Source of the DNA: Kitasatospora sp. GP82
Lineage (GTDB): Bacteria > Actinomycetota > Actinomycetes > Streptomycetales > Streptomycetaceae
DNA: 60,999 nt
Assembly (NCBI RefSeq): GCF_029892105.1
Contig: NZ_JARZAJ010000039.1
Location: forward strand, 1-60,999
Reading direction: 5' to 3'
In this document: positions 40,571 through 48,678 of the stretch, piece by piece
Numbering within the stretch: position 1 is the first letter of the stretch
How the letters are laid out: each line of letters starts with the position of its first letter
Translations under genes and position numbers: made by a program
Notes under the pieces: model-generated
The model's input: the letters and a program-made list of their open reading frames with translations, nothing else
The model's database searches: none
What the model was told of the DNA's origin: nothing

Positions 40571-40670
40571 GGGGCGCTCGCCTGCTGCACCTGCACGGCG
40601 TGGCTCCTTCCTGCAACCACGGTGGGGCCGATCGCGGGAACAATACCATCTATGCGGTTTGTTTCCAGAG

Positions 40671-40770
40671 CCCTTGTCGGCACATCCCTTGTCGGCACTT
40701 CGCACACCCACCCGGCCTAGGGGTCGGATCCCGGCGGACGGCTCCGTATCAGCGGACGGCTCCGTATCAG
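40671..40770. repeat. Two short tandem duplications downstream of the anti-sigma-type gene
   Basis: CCCTTGTCGGCAC occurs at 40671-40683 and 40686-40698. CGGACGGCTCCGTATCAG occurs in perfect tandem at 40735-40752 and 40753-40770; the second copy contains the stop codon of the ATPase gene (40767-40769). Confidence 0.9.
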
Positions 40771-41666
40771 GAGACCGCGCGCAGCAGCGAGCCGTCCCGG
40801 CGCTTGAGGATCTTGTCGAAGCTGACGATCGCCCCGCGCAGCGGGTGGTTCCGCAGCTGGACATGGTCGGCGAGCGCATGGATCAGGAACAGCCCACGCC
40901 CGCTCTCCGCATCGAGCGCGGGCAGCTCCGGCAGAGGAAGATCACGGAACTCGGGAAAGTCGGCGAGCTCGGCCAGGCCCTGGAGGACGAACAGCGAGTC
41001 CGCCGACGCTGCGGCGGGGGAACAGAGCGGCGGGGCCGGCAGGACATGGGTGTCGTACGGGGCCGGTCGGTCGGTGCGGCGCGGGCGGTGCGCGGTGAGC
41101 ACCGGCACCGAGAGGGCGGCCCGCCCCCGACGGCTGCGCCGACGCCCGGCAGCGGGCCGGGCGGGCGGCGCCATCGAACGGCGCACCGTGGGTCCTGCCA
41201 TCGGCAGCGCGGGCACGGCGCCTGCCCTGGCGAGCGCGGGCGCGGCGGGGGCGCCGCCGGGCAGGGCGGTCGCGGCGGTCGCGGCCGCCGGCAGGGCCGG
41301 GAACGCGGGCCTGGCGGCGAGCGCGGGCACGCCGGTCGGCAGCCCGGGTACGGCGCTCGGTACGGAAGCCGGCCCGGCGGGAACGTGCTGCGGCAGGGCC
41401 GAGCTCGGTAGCCCGGGGCCCGAGTCGACCACCTCGATCCGGAGCCGGTCCCCGGCGATCGACGCGGTCACCTGGAAGCCCTCGTCGGGCCGACCGCTCA
41501 CCGCGTGCTCGACGGCGTTGGCGCACGCCTCGGTAAGGGCGACCCCGAGGTCGTGCGCGACCTGCGGATCGACCCCTGCGGTCTCCATCGCGCTGAGCAG
41601 GATGCGCCGAGCGAGCGGAACGCTGGCCGGGTCGCGCTTGAGGTGCAGAGTCCACCAGATGTCCAC
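40767..41666 (-). CDS. Anti-sigma-type HATPase with long internal insertion
   Basis: 299 residues from GTG 41666, preceded by AGGAGGG at 7 bases. N-terminal WWTLHLKRDPASVPLARRILL, then the N box LTEACANAVEHAV (about 44-56) and G1 box VDSGPGLP (80-87) of the RsbW/SpoIIAB-like GHKL ATPases. The G2 box ESGRGLFLIHALADHV does not come until residue 254; in between lie about 165 residues rich in Ala, Pro, Gly, Arg with no fold. Typical streptomycete RsbW-like ATPases are 130-150 residues with about 25 residues between the boxes. These kinases bind sigma factors or phosphorylate anti-anti-sigma partners. Whether the insertion is tolerated as a flexible lid is unknown. No sigma factor or STAS partner is adjacent. 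Confidence 0.8.
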   Translation of the reverse strand: MDIWWTLHLKRDPASVPLARRILLSAMETAGVDPQVAHDLGVALTEACANAVEHAVSGRPDEGFQVTASIAGDRLRIEVVDSGPGLPSSALPQHVPAGPASVPSAVPGLPTGVPALAARPAFPALPAAATAATALPGGAPAAPALARAGAVPALPMAGPTVRRSMAPPARPAAGRRRSRRGRAALSVPVLTAHRPRRTDRPAPYDTHVLPAPPLCSPAAASADSLFVLQGLAELADFPEFRDLPLPELPALDAESGRGLFLIHALADHVQLRNHPLRGAIVSFDKILKRRDGSLLRAVS

Positions 41667-41896
41667 GGGAGGTCCCTCCTGGCTGCGGCTCCACATAGAA
41701 CTAGGTATCTCCGGACGATCCCACGGCGAACCGCGCCGCGCGGCCGGGACCGCCCGTTCGGCGGATGGACGGGGGCAGCAGCCTGTGCCGGGCGGCGCAC
41801 GGCACCGCACGCACGCCGCGGCCGAACGGACCAATCAGATGCACTGCCGCCCCCTCCCTGGGCCGTCCGTGTAGGCGGTGAGATGATGTCCCAGCC

Positions 41897-42700
41897 ATGA
41901 CCGACCACCACGCCGCCCCGCGTACAGGCGCCGCCGCCCCGGATGCCCGGGTACCGGCCGCGGCCTGGGATCTGCGGGTGGCACGGGCGGTTCCGTTCGC
42001 CCTGGTCTGCACACTGATCGCGGCCGCCGGGCACGCCATGGCGGGCGGCGGGGACGTCGCCCTGCCCGCGCTGGCGGTCGGCTTCGCCGCGGTCTGCCTG
42101 CCGGCGATCCTGCTGGGCGGACGGGAGCGCTCGCTGTCCGCGATCGCCGGAGCCCTCGGAATCGGGCAGCTCGGTCTGCACCTCCTCTTCCACTGCTCCG
42201 GTTCGCACACCGCGATGGCCGGCATGGGCCAGGGCGGTCCTGACACCCTGCCGCAGGTGGCCGGACGGCTGATCTGCGACGACTCCCAGCGCGCCGGCCT
42301 GACCGTCGTACCGCTGGACCCCGAGCAACTGGTCAGCGCCGCCGGTCTCGACCCGCAGGCGTACGCCACCGCGCCGCCCGCCGCGCTGTTCGGGATGACA
42401 CCCTCGATGCTGCTGGGCCACCTCGCCGCCGCCGTGGTGGCGGGCTGGTGGCTGCGGCGCGGCGAGGCCGCGCTGTGGCGACTGCTCAGGATGACGGCCG
42501 CGGTGGCGCAGGAGTACGCGGCCCCGCTGCGGACGGCGTTCGCGCTGCTCGCGGCGCTGCTGCTGGGTACCGCCCCCGAGGGGGGGCCGGTGCGCCGCGT
42601 TCGGACCCGGGCCGAGGACTGGCGGCTGCCGGCGGCGGCGGCCGCGCTGCGGCACAGCGTGATCCGGCGGGGCCCGCCGGTGGCGGCCTTCGCGCGCTGA
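41897..42700 (+). CDS. Polytopic membrane protein at head of copper cluster
   Basis: 267 residues from ATG 41897. It has a Pro/Ala-rich start of about 25 residues, then five to six hydrophobic helices (about 28-48, 54-74, 80-98, 162-188, 205-230). It contains a HLLFHCSGSHTAMAGM segment with two His, a Cys and two Met near 98-113, a possible soft-metal site between helices 3 and 4, which would suit its place before ycnI, sco1 and pcuAC. I do not know a named family. An Arg-rich cytoplasmic tail ends the protein. About 246 bp separates it from ycnI, so it may form a separate unit. Confidence 0.75.
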   Translation: MTDHHAAPRTGAAAPDARVPAAAWDLRVARAVPFALVCTLIAAAGHAMAGGGDVALPALAVGFAAVCLPAILLGGRERSLSAIAGALGIGQLGLHLLFHCSGSHTAMAGMGQGGPDTLPQVAGRLICDDSQRAGLTVVPLDPEQLVSAAGLDPQAYATAPPAALFGMTPSMLLGHLAAAVVAGWWLRRGEAALWRLLRMTAAVAQEYAAPLRTAFALLAALLLGTAPEGGPVRRVRTRAEDWRLPAAAAALRHSVIRRGPPVAAFAR

Positions 42701-42946
42701 CCGAGCCCTTCCCCGCGGGTCCTGCTCCGCAGGCCCTGCCTCTACCGGAGTCGGGAGCTCGGTACGCGCAGCCGCGCCGCCGTATCCCCGGGCGCGAGGT
42801 CTCCGAGGACCGCGCCTCACGGACCGTACGAGCGGCACCGCCGTACGCGCGCCACGCGCGTCACGGCCACGCCACCCACAGTCCTCCGCGCATGTGCGCC
42901 GCCGCTGCGGCCGGCCCATGTGCCCCTCTCCGTTGGAGCCCACCCG

Positions 42947-43690
42947 ATGCGTATCACTCCTGCCCGCCGGATCGCCGGTGTCACCGTCGCCGCCACCACC
43001 GCCGTGATCGCCCTCGCCGTCCCGGCCTTCGCGCACGTCACCGTGCAGCCGGGCAGTGCCCAGCAGGGCGGCTACACCGCCGTCGCCTTCCGGGTGCCGG
43101 ACGAGAGCGACACCGCCTCCACCGTCAAGCTGGAGGTCAACCTGCCGATGGACCAGCCGATGGCCTCGGTGCGCGTCCTGCCGCTGCCGGGCTGGACCGC
43201 CACGCTGGAGAAGTCGAAGCTCGACAAGCCGCTGAAGACCCACGGCCAGGACATCACCGAGGCCGTCTCCAAGATCACTTGGACCGCCGACGCCAGTGCG
43301 AAGATCGCACCCGGCCAGTTCCAGGAGTTCAAGGTCTCGCTCGGCGCCCTGCCGGCCGACACCGACAAGCTGACCTTCAAGGCCCTGCAGACGTACGACA
43401 ACGGCGACGTGGTCCGCTGGATCGACGAGGCCAAGGACGGCCAGCCCGAGCCGGCCCACCCGGCCCCGACCCTGAACCTCACCAAGGCCCCCGCCGCCGG
43501 TGCCGGCGACCACGCCATGGGCGCCTCGGGCACCGCCGCCCCCCAGGACGACAAGGCGAGCACGGCCTCCGCCGAGTCCTCCGACTCCACCGCCCGTACG
43601 CTCGGCGTGGTCGGCATCGTCGTCGGCGTGATCGGCGCCGCCCTCGGCGTCGCGGGCCTGCGCCGCAAGAGCAGCGGCTCCGCCTCCTGA
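42947..43690 (+). CDS. ycnI: YcnI-family copper-binding protein (DUF1775)
   Basis: 247 residues from ATG 42947 with GGAG eight bases upstream (the earlier ATG at 42920 would place a Sec signal too far in). Signal peptide ends ALAVPAFA, leaving His30 as the mature N-terminus in HVTVQPGSA, the residue used for copper in DUF1775 proteins. The domain has GYTAVAFRVPDE, STVKLEVNLP, VRVLPLPGWTATLEKS and FQEFKVSLGALP; a C-terminal acidic/Ser linker and one helix (LGVVGIVVGVIGAALGVAGL) with a basic RRK tail anchor it to the membrane. Family members deliver copper for cytochrome oxidase assembly or copper defence. It leads the Sco1-PCuAC-CopCD set. Confidence 0.93.
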   Translation: MRITPARRIAGVTVAATTAVIALAVPAFAHVTVQPGSAQQGGYTAVAFRVPDESDTASTVKLEVNLPMDQPMASVRVLPLPGWTATLEKSKLDKPLKTHGQDITEAVSKITWTADASAKIAPGQFQEFKVSLGALPADTDKLTFKALQTYDNGDVVRWIDEAKDGQPEPAHPAPTLNLTKAPAAGAGDHAMGASGTAAPQDDKASTASAESSDSTARTLGVVGIVVGVIGAALGVAGLRRKSSGSAS

Positions 43691-43695
43691 AACCG

Positions 43696-43739
43696 GCCGG
43701 GCAGGGGCCGTGCACACCACGGCGCGGCCCCTGCCCGGC
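43696..43739 (+). terminator. Hairpin between ycnI and sco1
   Basis: Perfect 15-bp stem GCCGGGCAGGGGCCG (43696-43710) with 43725-43739, 14-base loop, no T run. It starts 6 bases after the ycnI stop, inside an otherwise tandem gene group; partial termination or an mRNA-stability element. Confidence 0.7.
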
Positions 43740-43768
43740 AGCATCACGCTGACGATCGGAAGCACGCC

Positions 43769-44476
43769 ATGACACGTCGTACCGAAACCACCAGCCAGAC
43801 CGGCACCGGCCGCACCAGCCGCCGGGTGTTCGGTGCCGCCGCCCTCGGGCTCGCCGCCGCCCTCGCCCTGACCGCCTGCGGCTCCAGCGGGGGCAGCAGC
43901 AACGAAGGGGGAGCCGCCAAGGTCGTCAAGGAGACCAGCAACTCCCCGTACAAGGGCACCGTGCTGACCAAGCAGTTCGAGAAGCCCGACCTGGTACTCG
44001 ACGACACCTCGGGCCAGCCCTTCGACCTGCGCAAGCAGACCGCCGGACGCACCACCCTGCTGTTCTTCGGCTACACCAGCTGCCCCGACGTCTGCCCGAC
44101 CACCATGGGCGACATCGGCGTCGCGATGTCCAAGCTCTCCGCCGAGGACCAGAAGAAGATCGACGTGGTCTTCGTCTCCACCGACCCCGAGCGCGACACC
44201 CCGAAGGTGCTGCGCACCTGGCTGGACTCGATGGGCAAGAGCTTCATCGGCCTCACCGGCGACCTGAACAAGGTCAAGGCCGCCGCCAGGACGCTCGGTG
44301 TCATGGTCGAGGACCCGATCGTCAACAAGGACGGCAGCGTCACCTCCAGCCACGGCGCCCAGGTGCTCGCCTTCATGCCGTCCGACAACAAGGCGCACCT
44401 GCTCTACCTGAGCAACAGCTCGACCGACACCTACACGCACGACCTGCCGCTGCTGGCCAAGGGGGTGCTCGCATGA
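43769..44476 (+). CDS. Sco1/SenC-type copper chaperone, lipoprotein
   Basis: 235 residues from ATG 43769. Twin-Arg-like RRVFGAAALGLAAALALTACGSS contains a lipobox LTAC, so the protein is lipid-anchored outside the membrane. The thioredoxin fold has TLLFFGYTSCPDVCPTTMGD (CxxxC copper ligands), VVFVSTDPERDTP and a third ligand His in VTSSHGAQVLAF. Sco proteins pass copper to the CuA site of cytochrome c oxidase and in Streptomyces affect development under low copper. Its stop overlaps an ATG that opens a 21-codon frame leading into the PCuAC gene, so the two are translationally linked. Confidence 0.95.
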   Translation: MTRRTETTSQTGTGRTSRRVFGAAALGLAAALALTACGSSGGSSNEGGAAKVVKETSNSPYKGTVLTKQFEKPDLVLDDTSGQPFDLRKQTAGRTTLLFFGYTSCPDVCPTTMGDIGVAMSKLSAEDQKKIDVVFVSTDPERDTPKVLRTWLDSMGKSFIGLTGDLNKVKAAARTLGVMVEDPIVNKDGSVTSSHGAQVLAFMPSDNKAHLLYLSNSSTDTYTHDLPLLAKGVLA

Positions 44477-44538
44477 GCGGGCGCGACAAGGTGTTCCCCG
44501 CGGCCGGGGGCCGGGAGAGAAGCGAGGCCGGGGCATGA
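44473..44538 (+). CDS. 21-codon bridging ORF between sco1 and PCuAC
   Basis: ATGA overlap at its start with the sco1 stop (44473-44476) and ATGA overlap at its end with the PCuAC start (44535-44538). The peptide MSGRDKVFPAAGGRERSEAGA has no known motif. Its value may be to keep ribosomes on the mRNA from one gene to the next; it could also be chance. Confidence 0.45.
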   Translation: MSGRDKVFPAAGGRERSEAGA

Positions 44539-45023
44539 GCAGGCAGTTCCGCCGCAGCGCGCTGATCGGCTCCGGCGTGGCCGCCGCACTGACGGCCGGC
44601 ACCATCCTCGTCGCCTGCGGCGGCGGGGGCAGCAGCAGTGCAGGCAGCCCGAAGTCCGAGCTGAGCATCGCCGACTCCTACATCCCCCTCCCGGCGGCCC
44701 CCGGCGGAATGGCGGCCGGATACCTGACCGTCAAGAACGCCGGCGCAGGCACCGACCAACTGGTCAAGGTGTCCAGCCCGGGCGCCAAGTCGGTGACCAT
44801 GCACCGCTCCAACGAGAACACCATGGAGGAGGTCGACGCCCTCGACGTGCCCGCCCATGGGACGCTCGCCCTGGACCGGGGCGGCAACCACCTCATGATC
44901 ATGGACTGGGACAAGGCCCCGGCCGTCGGCGACAAGCTGGAACTCGACCTGACCTTCGCCAAGGGGAACACCATCTCCGTCCAGGTGCCGGTCAAACCCC
45001 TCACCTACCGACCGGGGAGCTAG
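44535..45023 (+). CDS. PCuAC-family periplasmic copper chaperone, lipoprotein
   Basis: 162 residues from ATG 44535. Signal with a lipobox-like TILVACGG (Cys lipidation). The PCuAC copper motif is visible as MHRSNENTMEEV, then HGTLALDRGGNHLMIM, i.e. the conserved His, Met, His and Met with the expected spacing. PCuAC hands copper(I) to the CuA site of cytochrome oxidase together with Sco1, its upstream neighbour. Its start overlaps the bridging ORF; the CopC-CopD gene begins 7 bases after its stop, so the three genes form one unit. Confidence 0.93.
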   Translation: MSRQFRRSALIGSGVAAALTAGTILVACGGGGSSSAGSPKSELSIADSYIPLPAAPGGMAAGYLTVKNAGAGTDQLVKVSSPGAKSVTMHRSNENTMEEVDALDVPAHGTLALDRGGNHLMIMDWDKAPAVGDKLELDLTFAKGNTISVQVPVKPLTYRPGS

Positions 45024-45030
45024 CGGCGAC

Positions 45031-47172
45031 ATGTTGAAGAGACTCGGTGCTCTGGTGGCGGCCCTCGGCGCCGCGATCGTGCTGCTCCTGGGAACGGCCG
45101 GACCGGCCGCCGCCCACGCGGCACTTGTCACCACCGACCCCGCCCAGAACTCGGTGGTCCCGCAGGCCCCCGCCACGGTGACGCTGACCTTCAGCGAGGG
45201 CGTCTCGCTCTCCTCCGACTCGGTCCGGGTCCTCGGCCCGAACGGCCAGCCGGTCGACGGCGGCAGCCCGAGCCATGTCGACGGGAAGAACGACACCGCC
45301 CGGGTCTCACTCAACAGCGGTATCCCCAACGGGACTTACACCGTCGCCTGGCGAGCGGTCTCGGAGGACTCGCACCCGGTCGGCGGGGCCTTCACCTTCT
45401 CGATCGGCGCCCCCTCGGCCACCTCGGTCTCCACCAGTGCGTACGAGAACGCCAAGGCCGACAGCCTGGTCGCCGCCGTCTACGGGCTCGCCCGGATCGT
45501 CGCGTACACCGCCTTCGCGCTGCTGGCCGGCGTCTCCGCGTTCGTCCTGATCTGCTGGCCCAGGGGCGCGGCGGTGCGGTCGGTGCAACGGCTGCTGATG
45601 ACCGGTTGGATCGGACTCCTCGCCGCCACCGTGGCGGTCCTGCTGCTGCGCGGGCCGTACGAGCGCGGCAGCGGCATCAGCGTGGCCTTCGACCTCTCGC
45701 TGGTGCGCAGCACCCTGGAGGAGCGGATCGGCACCGCGCTCTCCTCGCGGCTGCTGCTGCTCGCGGCGGGCGGGGTGTTCCTGTCGCTGCTGGTCGGCCA
45801 GTTGGGACAGTCCGAGGCGGCCGCTGCGGCTGCGGGAGCCGCCGGGCCCGCGCGGTCTTCGGATGCGGACGGCGCCGCGAAGGGCGCCGCGAAGGGCGCC
45901 GCGAAGGGCGCCGCGAAGGGCGCCGCGAAGGGCGCCGCGAAGGCCGAACCGGACGACGAGGCAGCGGCCGACGAAACGGAGGAGGACGAGCTGCACCGCC
46001 TGGAGCAGCGCGCCGCCGACCGTCCCCAGCGGGACACCCGCCTCGGCCTCGGCATCGCCGGGCTGGTGCTGGCCGTCGCACTCGCCGCCACCTGGGTCGG
46101 TGCGGACCACGCCTCGGTCGGCATCCAGGTCTGGCTGGCCCTGCCCGCCGGGATCCTGCACCTGCTGGCGATGGCGCTCTGGCTCGGTGGGCTGACCACC
46201 ATGGCCATCGGCCTGCGCAACGGGCTCCCGGCCGCCGCCGTCGAGCGCTTCTCCAAGCTCGCCCTCGGTGCCGTCTCGGTGCTCGCGGCCACCGGCCTCT
46301 ACCAGGCGTGGCGCGGCGTCGGCTCGTGGGGTGCGCTGGTCGACACCGAGTACGGGCGGCTGCTGCTGGTCAAGATCGGCTGTGTGGTCGCCATGGTCGG
46401 CGTCGCATGGATCTCCCGCTCCTGGGTGGCCCGCCTGCGCGCAGGGGCCGAGGACGTCGCCGAGGGGGCCGAGGACGTCGCCGAGGGGGCCGTCGGCGCC
46501 GGGGTTCGCGCCAGGGAAGCCACCGGCTCCGCAGGCTCCACCGGGGGCGAGCACAAGGCGGACGACCCCGTACGGCAGGCGCAGCTGGCCCGGCAGCGGG
46601 CGGCCCGCAGAACTGCCAGCGTCCAGCGTGCCCAGGACGGGCCGCCGGCCCGCGCCGGGTTGCGCCGCTCGGTGCTGGTCGAGACCGCCGTCGCGGTCCT
46701 GGTGCTGGTGGTCACCACCATGCTGACCAACTCCCCGCCCGGACGGGTCGCCCAGGCCGCCGCCGCCAACGGCATCGCGACGGCCCCCGCGACGGGCGGC
46801 ACACCCGGGACGTCCGCCGCCCCCGGAAAGACCGTCGAGCTCAAGATCCCGTACGACACCGGTGGCAGGACCCCGAACGCCAAGGGCACCGCCACGGTGA
46901 CGCTCAGCCCCGCTTCGACCGGTACCAACACCGTGCAGCTCAGCCTGGACGACTCCTCGGGCAAGCCCGCCGAGGTGCCTGAACTGCAACTGGCCTTCAC
47001 CCTGCCCGACCGCGACCTCGGCCCGCTGCCCGCCGCCCTCAAGGCGCAGGGCCCCGGACGCTGGTCCGGGACGGCCCAGCTGCCGCTGACGGGCAACTGG
47101 GTGGTGGCGGTGACCGTACGTTCCTCGGACATTGATCAGGCGACCGAGGTCAAGCAGCTCAAGATCGGGTGA
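45031..47172 (+). CDS. CopC-CopD fusion with C-terminal YtkA-like domain
   Basis: 713 residues from ATG 45031. Signal peptide ends GPAAA; mature CopC starts HAALVTTDPAQN (His29 is the first Cu ligand) and ends with HPVGGAFTFSIG (second His). CopD helices follow from about 145 with the start of a conserved AVYGLARIVAYTAFALLAG. Between helices about 4 and 5 is an inserted cytoplasmic or external loop with (GAAK)6 and an acidic DDEAAADETEEDE stretch. A second insert GAEDVAEGAEDVAEGA precedes the last helix. A beta-rich C-terminal YtkA-like domain ends the protein. Takes copper in from outside to the membrane, likely to feed the oxidase and copper enzymes; CopC-CopD fusions are usual in actinobacteria. 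Confidence 0.93.
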   Translation: MLKRLGALVAALGAAIVLLLGTAGPAAAHAALVTTDPAQNSVVPQAPATVTLTFSEGVSLSSDSVRVLGPNGQPVDGGSPSHVDGKNDTARVSLNSGIPNGTYTVAWRAVSEDSHPVGGAFTFSIGAPSATSVSTSAYENAKADSLVAAVYGLARIVAYTAFALLAGVSAFVLICWPRGAAVRSVQRLLMTGWIGLLAATVAVLLLRGPYERGSGISVAFDLSLVRSTLEERIGTALSSRLLLLAAGGVFLSLLVGQLGQSEAAAAAAGAAGPARSSDADGAAKGAAKGAAKGAAKGAAKGAAKAEPDDEAAADETEEDELHRLEQRAADRPQRDTRLGLGIAGLVLAVALAATWVGADHASVGIQVWLALPAGILHLLAMALWLGGLTTMAIGLRNGLPAAAVERFSKLALGAVSVLAATGLYQAWRGVGSWGALVDTEYGRLLLVKIGCVVAMVGVAWISRSWVARLRAGAEDVAEGAEDVAEGAVGAGVRAREATGSAGSTGGEHKADDPVRQAQLARQRAARRTASVQRAQDGPPARAGLRRSVLVETAVAVLVLVVTTMLTNSPPGRVAQAAAANGIATAPATGGTPGTSAAPGKTVELKIPYDTGGRTPNAKGTATVTLSPASTGTNTVQLSLDDSSGKPAEVPELQLAFTLPDRDLGPLPAALKAQGPGRWSGTAQLPLTGNWVVAVTVRSSDIDQATEVKQLKIG
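45871..45942 (+). repeat. Six perfect 12-bp repeats in copCD
   Basis: GGCGCCGCGAAG repeated six times without a change (45871-45942), encoding (Gly-Ala-Ala-Lys)6. A related 21-bp duplication (GAGGACGTCGCCGAGGGGGC core) lies at 46450-46491. Both preserve the frame. Confidence 0.97.
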
Positions 47173-47177
47173 ACGGA

Positions 47178-48521
47178 ATGACCGGACAGACCCCGCAGAC
47201 CTCAGGGACGGACGCACCGGCCCTCGACGAAGACGTGAACATACCCGGGGGCGTGAACATTCACGCTGCGCCCGACGAGCGCCAGGACGTGAACGCCGCC
47301 GCCGGCTTCTCCCGACGGGCCCTGCTGGGCACCGCGGGCGCGGGGCTGGCGGTCGGCGCGGGCTCGGGCGTACTCGCCGGCAAGGCCCTCGCCGACCCGC
47401 ACGGAAGCGCGGCGCGGTCCGCCCCGGGCGGCCAGGCGCTCGGCCGGGCAGCCGTTCCGTTCCACGGGGAGCGCCAGGCCGGGATCGTCGAGCCCCAGCA
47501 GGCCCGCGTCCACCTGGCCTCCTTCGACCTGGCGCAGGGCGCGGGCCGGGACGGACTGCGCCGGCTGCTGAAGGGCTGGTCGGAGACGACCGCGCTGCTG
47601 GCCCGCGGAGAGCAGGCCGGGGCGCGCGAGAACCAGATCGCGCTGGGCGCCGGCCCCTGCGCGCTCACCGTCACCTTCGGTTTCGGCGCCTCGCTCTTCG
47701 ACAGGACCGGGCTGACGGCCCAGCGCCCGCCCGCGCTCGCCCCGCTCCCGGACTTCCCCGAGGACGCCATCGACCGCTCCCGCAGCGACGGCGACCTGTG
47801 GGTGCAGATCGGTGCGGACGACGCCCTGGTGGCCTTCCACGCCCTGCGGGTCCTTCAGCAGCAGGCCGTCGGCCTGGCCACCCTTCGGTGGCAGATGTCC
47901 GGCTTCAGCCGGACGCCGGGCGCCACCGAGCGCCCCATGACGGCTCGCAACCTGATGGGCCAGGTGGACGGCACCAACAACCCGAAGCCCGCCGACCCCG
48001 ACTTCACCGCCAAGGTCTTCGCCGGCGGCCCCGGCTGGCTGACCGGCGGTTCCTATGTGGTGTTCCGCCGGATCCGGATGCTGCTGGACAACTGGGAGAA
48101 CGTGCCGACGGACCGTCAGGAACGGGTGATAGGGCGCCGCAAGGCGGACGGGGCACCGCTCTCGGGCGGCACCGAGTTCACCCCGGTCGACCTGGCGAAG
48201 CAGAACGACGACGGGATGCTCGCGATACCCGTCGACGCCCACATCCGGGTCGCCGCGCCCGCCTCCAACAGCGGGGCGGCGATGCTCCGCCGGGGCTTCT
48301 CCTACCAGGACGGGGTGCTGCCGGACGGTTCGCTGGACGCCGGGCTGCTGTTCCTGGCCTTCCAGGCCGACCCCGCGCGGGGCTTCATCCCGGTGCAGCG
48401 TCGCCTGTCGCGGGGCGACAGCCTCTCGCGCTTCCTGCGGCACGAGGCGAGCGGGCTGTATGCCGTACCGCCGGGTGCACCTGAGGGCGGCTATGTCGGC
48501 CAGCCCCTCCTGGAGAGCTGA
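47178..48521 (+). CDS. Tat-exported Dyp-type peroxidase (EfeB/DyP)
   Basis: 447 residues from ATG 47178; GTG 47169 overlaps the copCD stop and is the alternative start. A long leader is followed by a twin-arginine signal FSRRALLGTAGAGLAVG. The DyP core has the GxxDG motif as LMGQVDGTNNP (catalytic Asp), a downstream MLRRGFSYQDG and a proximal-His region around EFTPVDLAKQ, and ends LFLAFQADPARGFIPVQRRL. These heme peroxidases act outside the membrane; the Streptomyces member next to this copper cluster works with a copper radical oxidase elsewhere in the genome. Being the last gene of the cluster, it is probably co-expressed with it. Confidence 0.93.
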   Translation: MTGQTPQTSGTDAPALDEDVNIPGGVNIHAAPDERQDVNAAAGFSRRALLGTAGAGLAVGAGSGVLAGKALADPHGSAARSAPGGQALGRAAVPFHGERQAGIVEPQQARVHLASFDLAQGAGRDGLRRLLKGWSETTALLARGEQAGARENQIALGAGPCALTVTFGFGASLFDRTGLTAQRPPALAPLPDFPEDAIDRSRSDGDLWVQIGADDALVAFHALRVLQQQAVGLATLRWQMSGFSRTPGATERPMTARNLMGQVDGTNNPKPADPDFTAKVFAGGPGWLTGGSYVVFRRIRMLLDNWENVPTDRQERVIGRRKADGAPLSGGTEFTPVDLAKQNDDGMLAIPVDAHIRVAAPASNSGAAMLRRGFSYQDGVLPDGSLDAGLLFLAFQADPARGFIPVQRRLSRGDSLSRFLRHEASGLYAVPPGAPEGGYVGQPLLES

Positions 48522-48530
48522 ACCCGTCCA

Positions 48531-48555
48531 CCCGTCCCGGGGGCGCGGGGACGGG
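48531..48555 (+). terminator. Terminator of copper cluster
   Basis: CCCGTCCC (48531-48538) with GGGACGGG (48548-48555), 9-base G-rich loop, 10 bases after the DyP stop. Confidence 0.65.
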
Positions 48556-48678
48556 CCCTTGCCCCCCGGTGGGCGGGCGGCTGCTCACGGGTCGGAATCC
48601 TTCGCGGGCGTCCGTCCCGACTGGCTAAGGTGGCACGTCGAGCACGATCACGCACCACCCCATTCGCACGGAGGCGGC

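Noticed and set aside
41498..44668. 1056-codon minus-strand frame
   Set aside because: Antisense of the membrane protein, ycnI and sco1 genes; only its upstream part overlaps the true HATPase gene in another frame.
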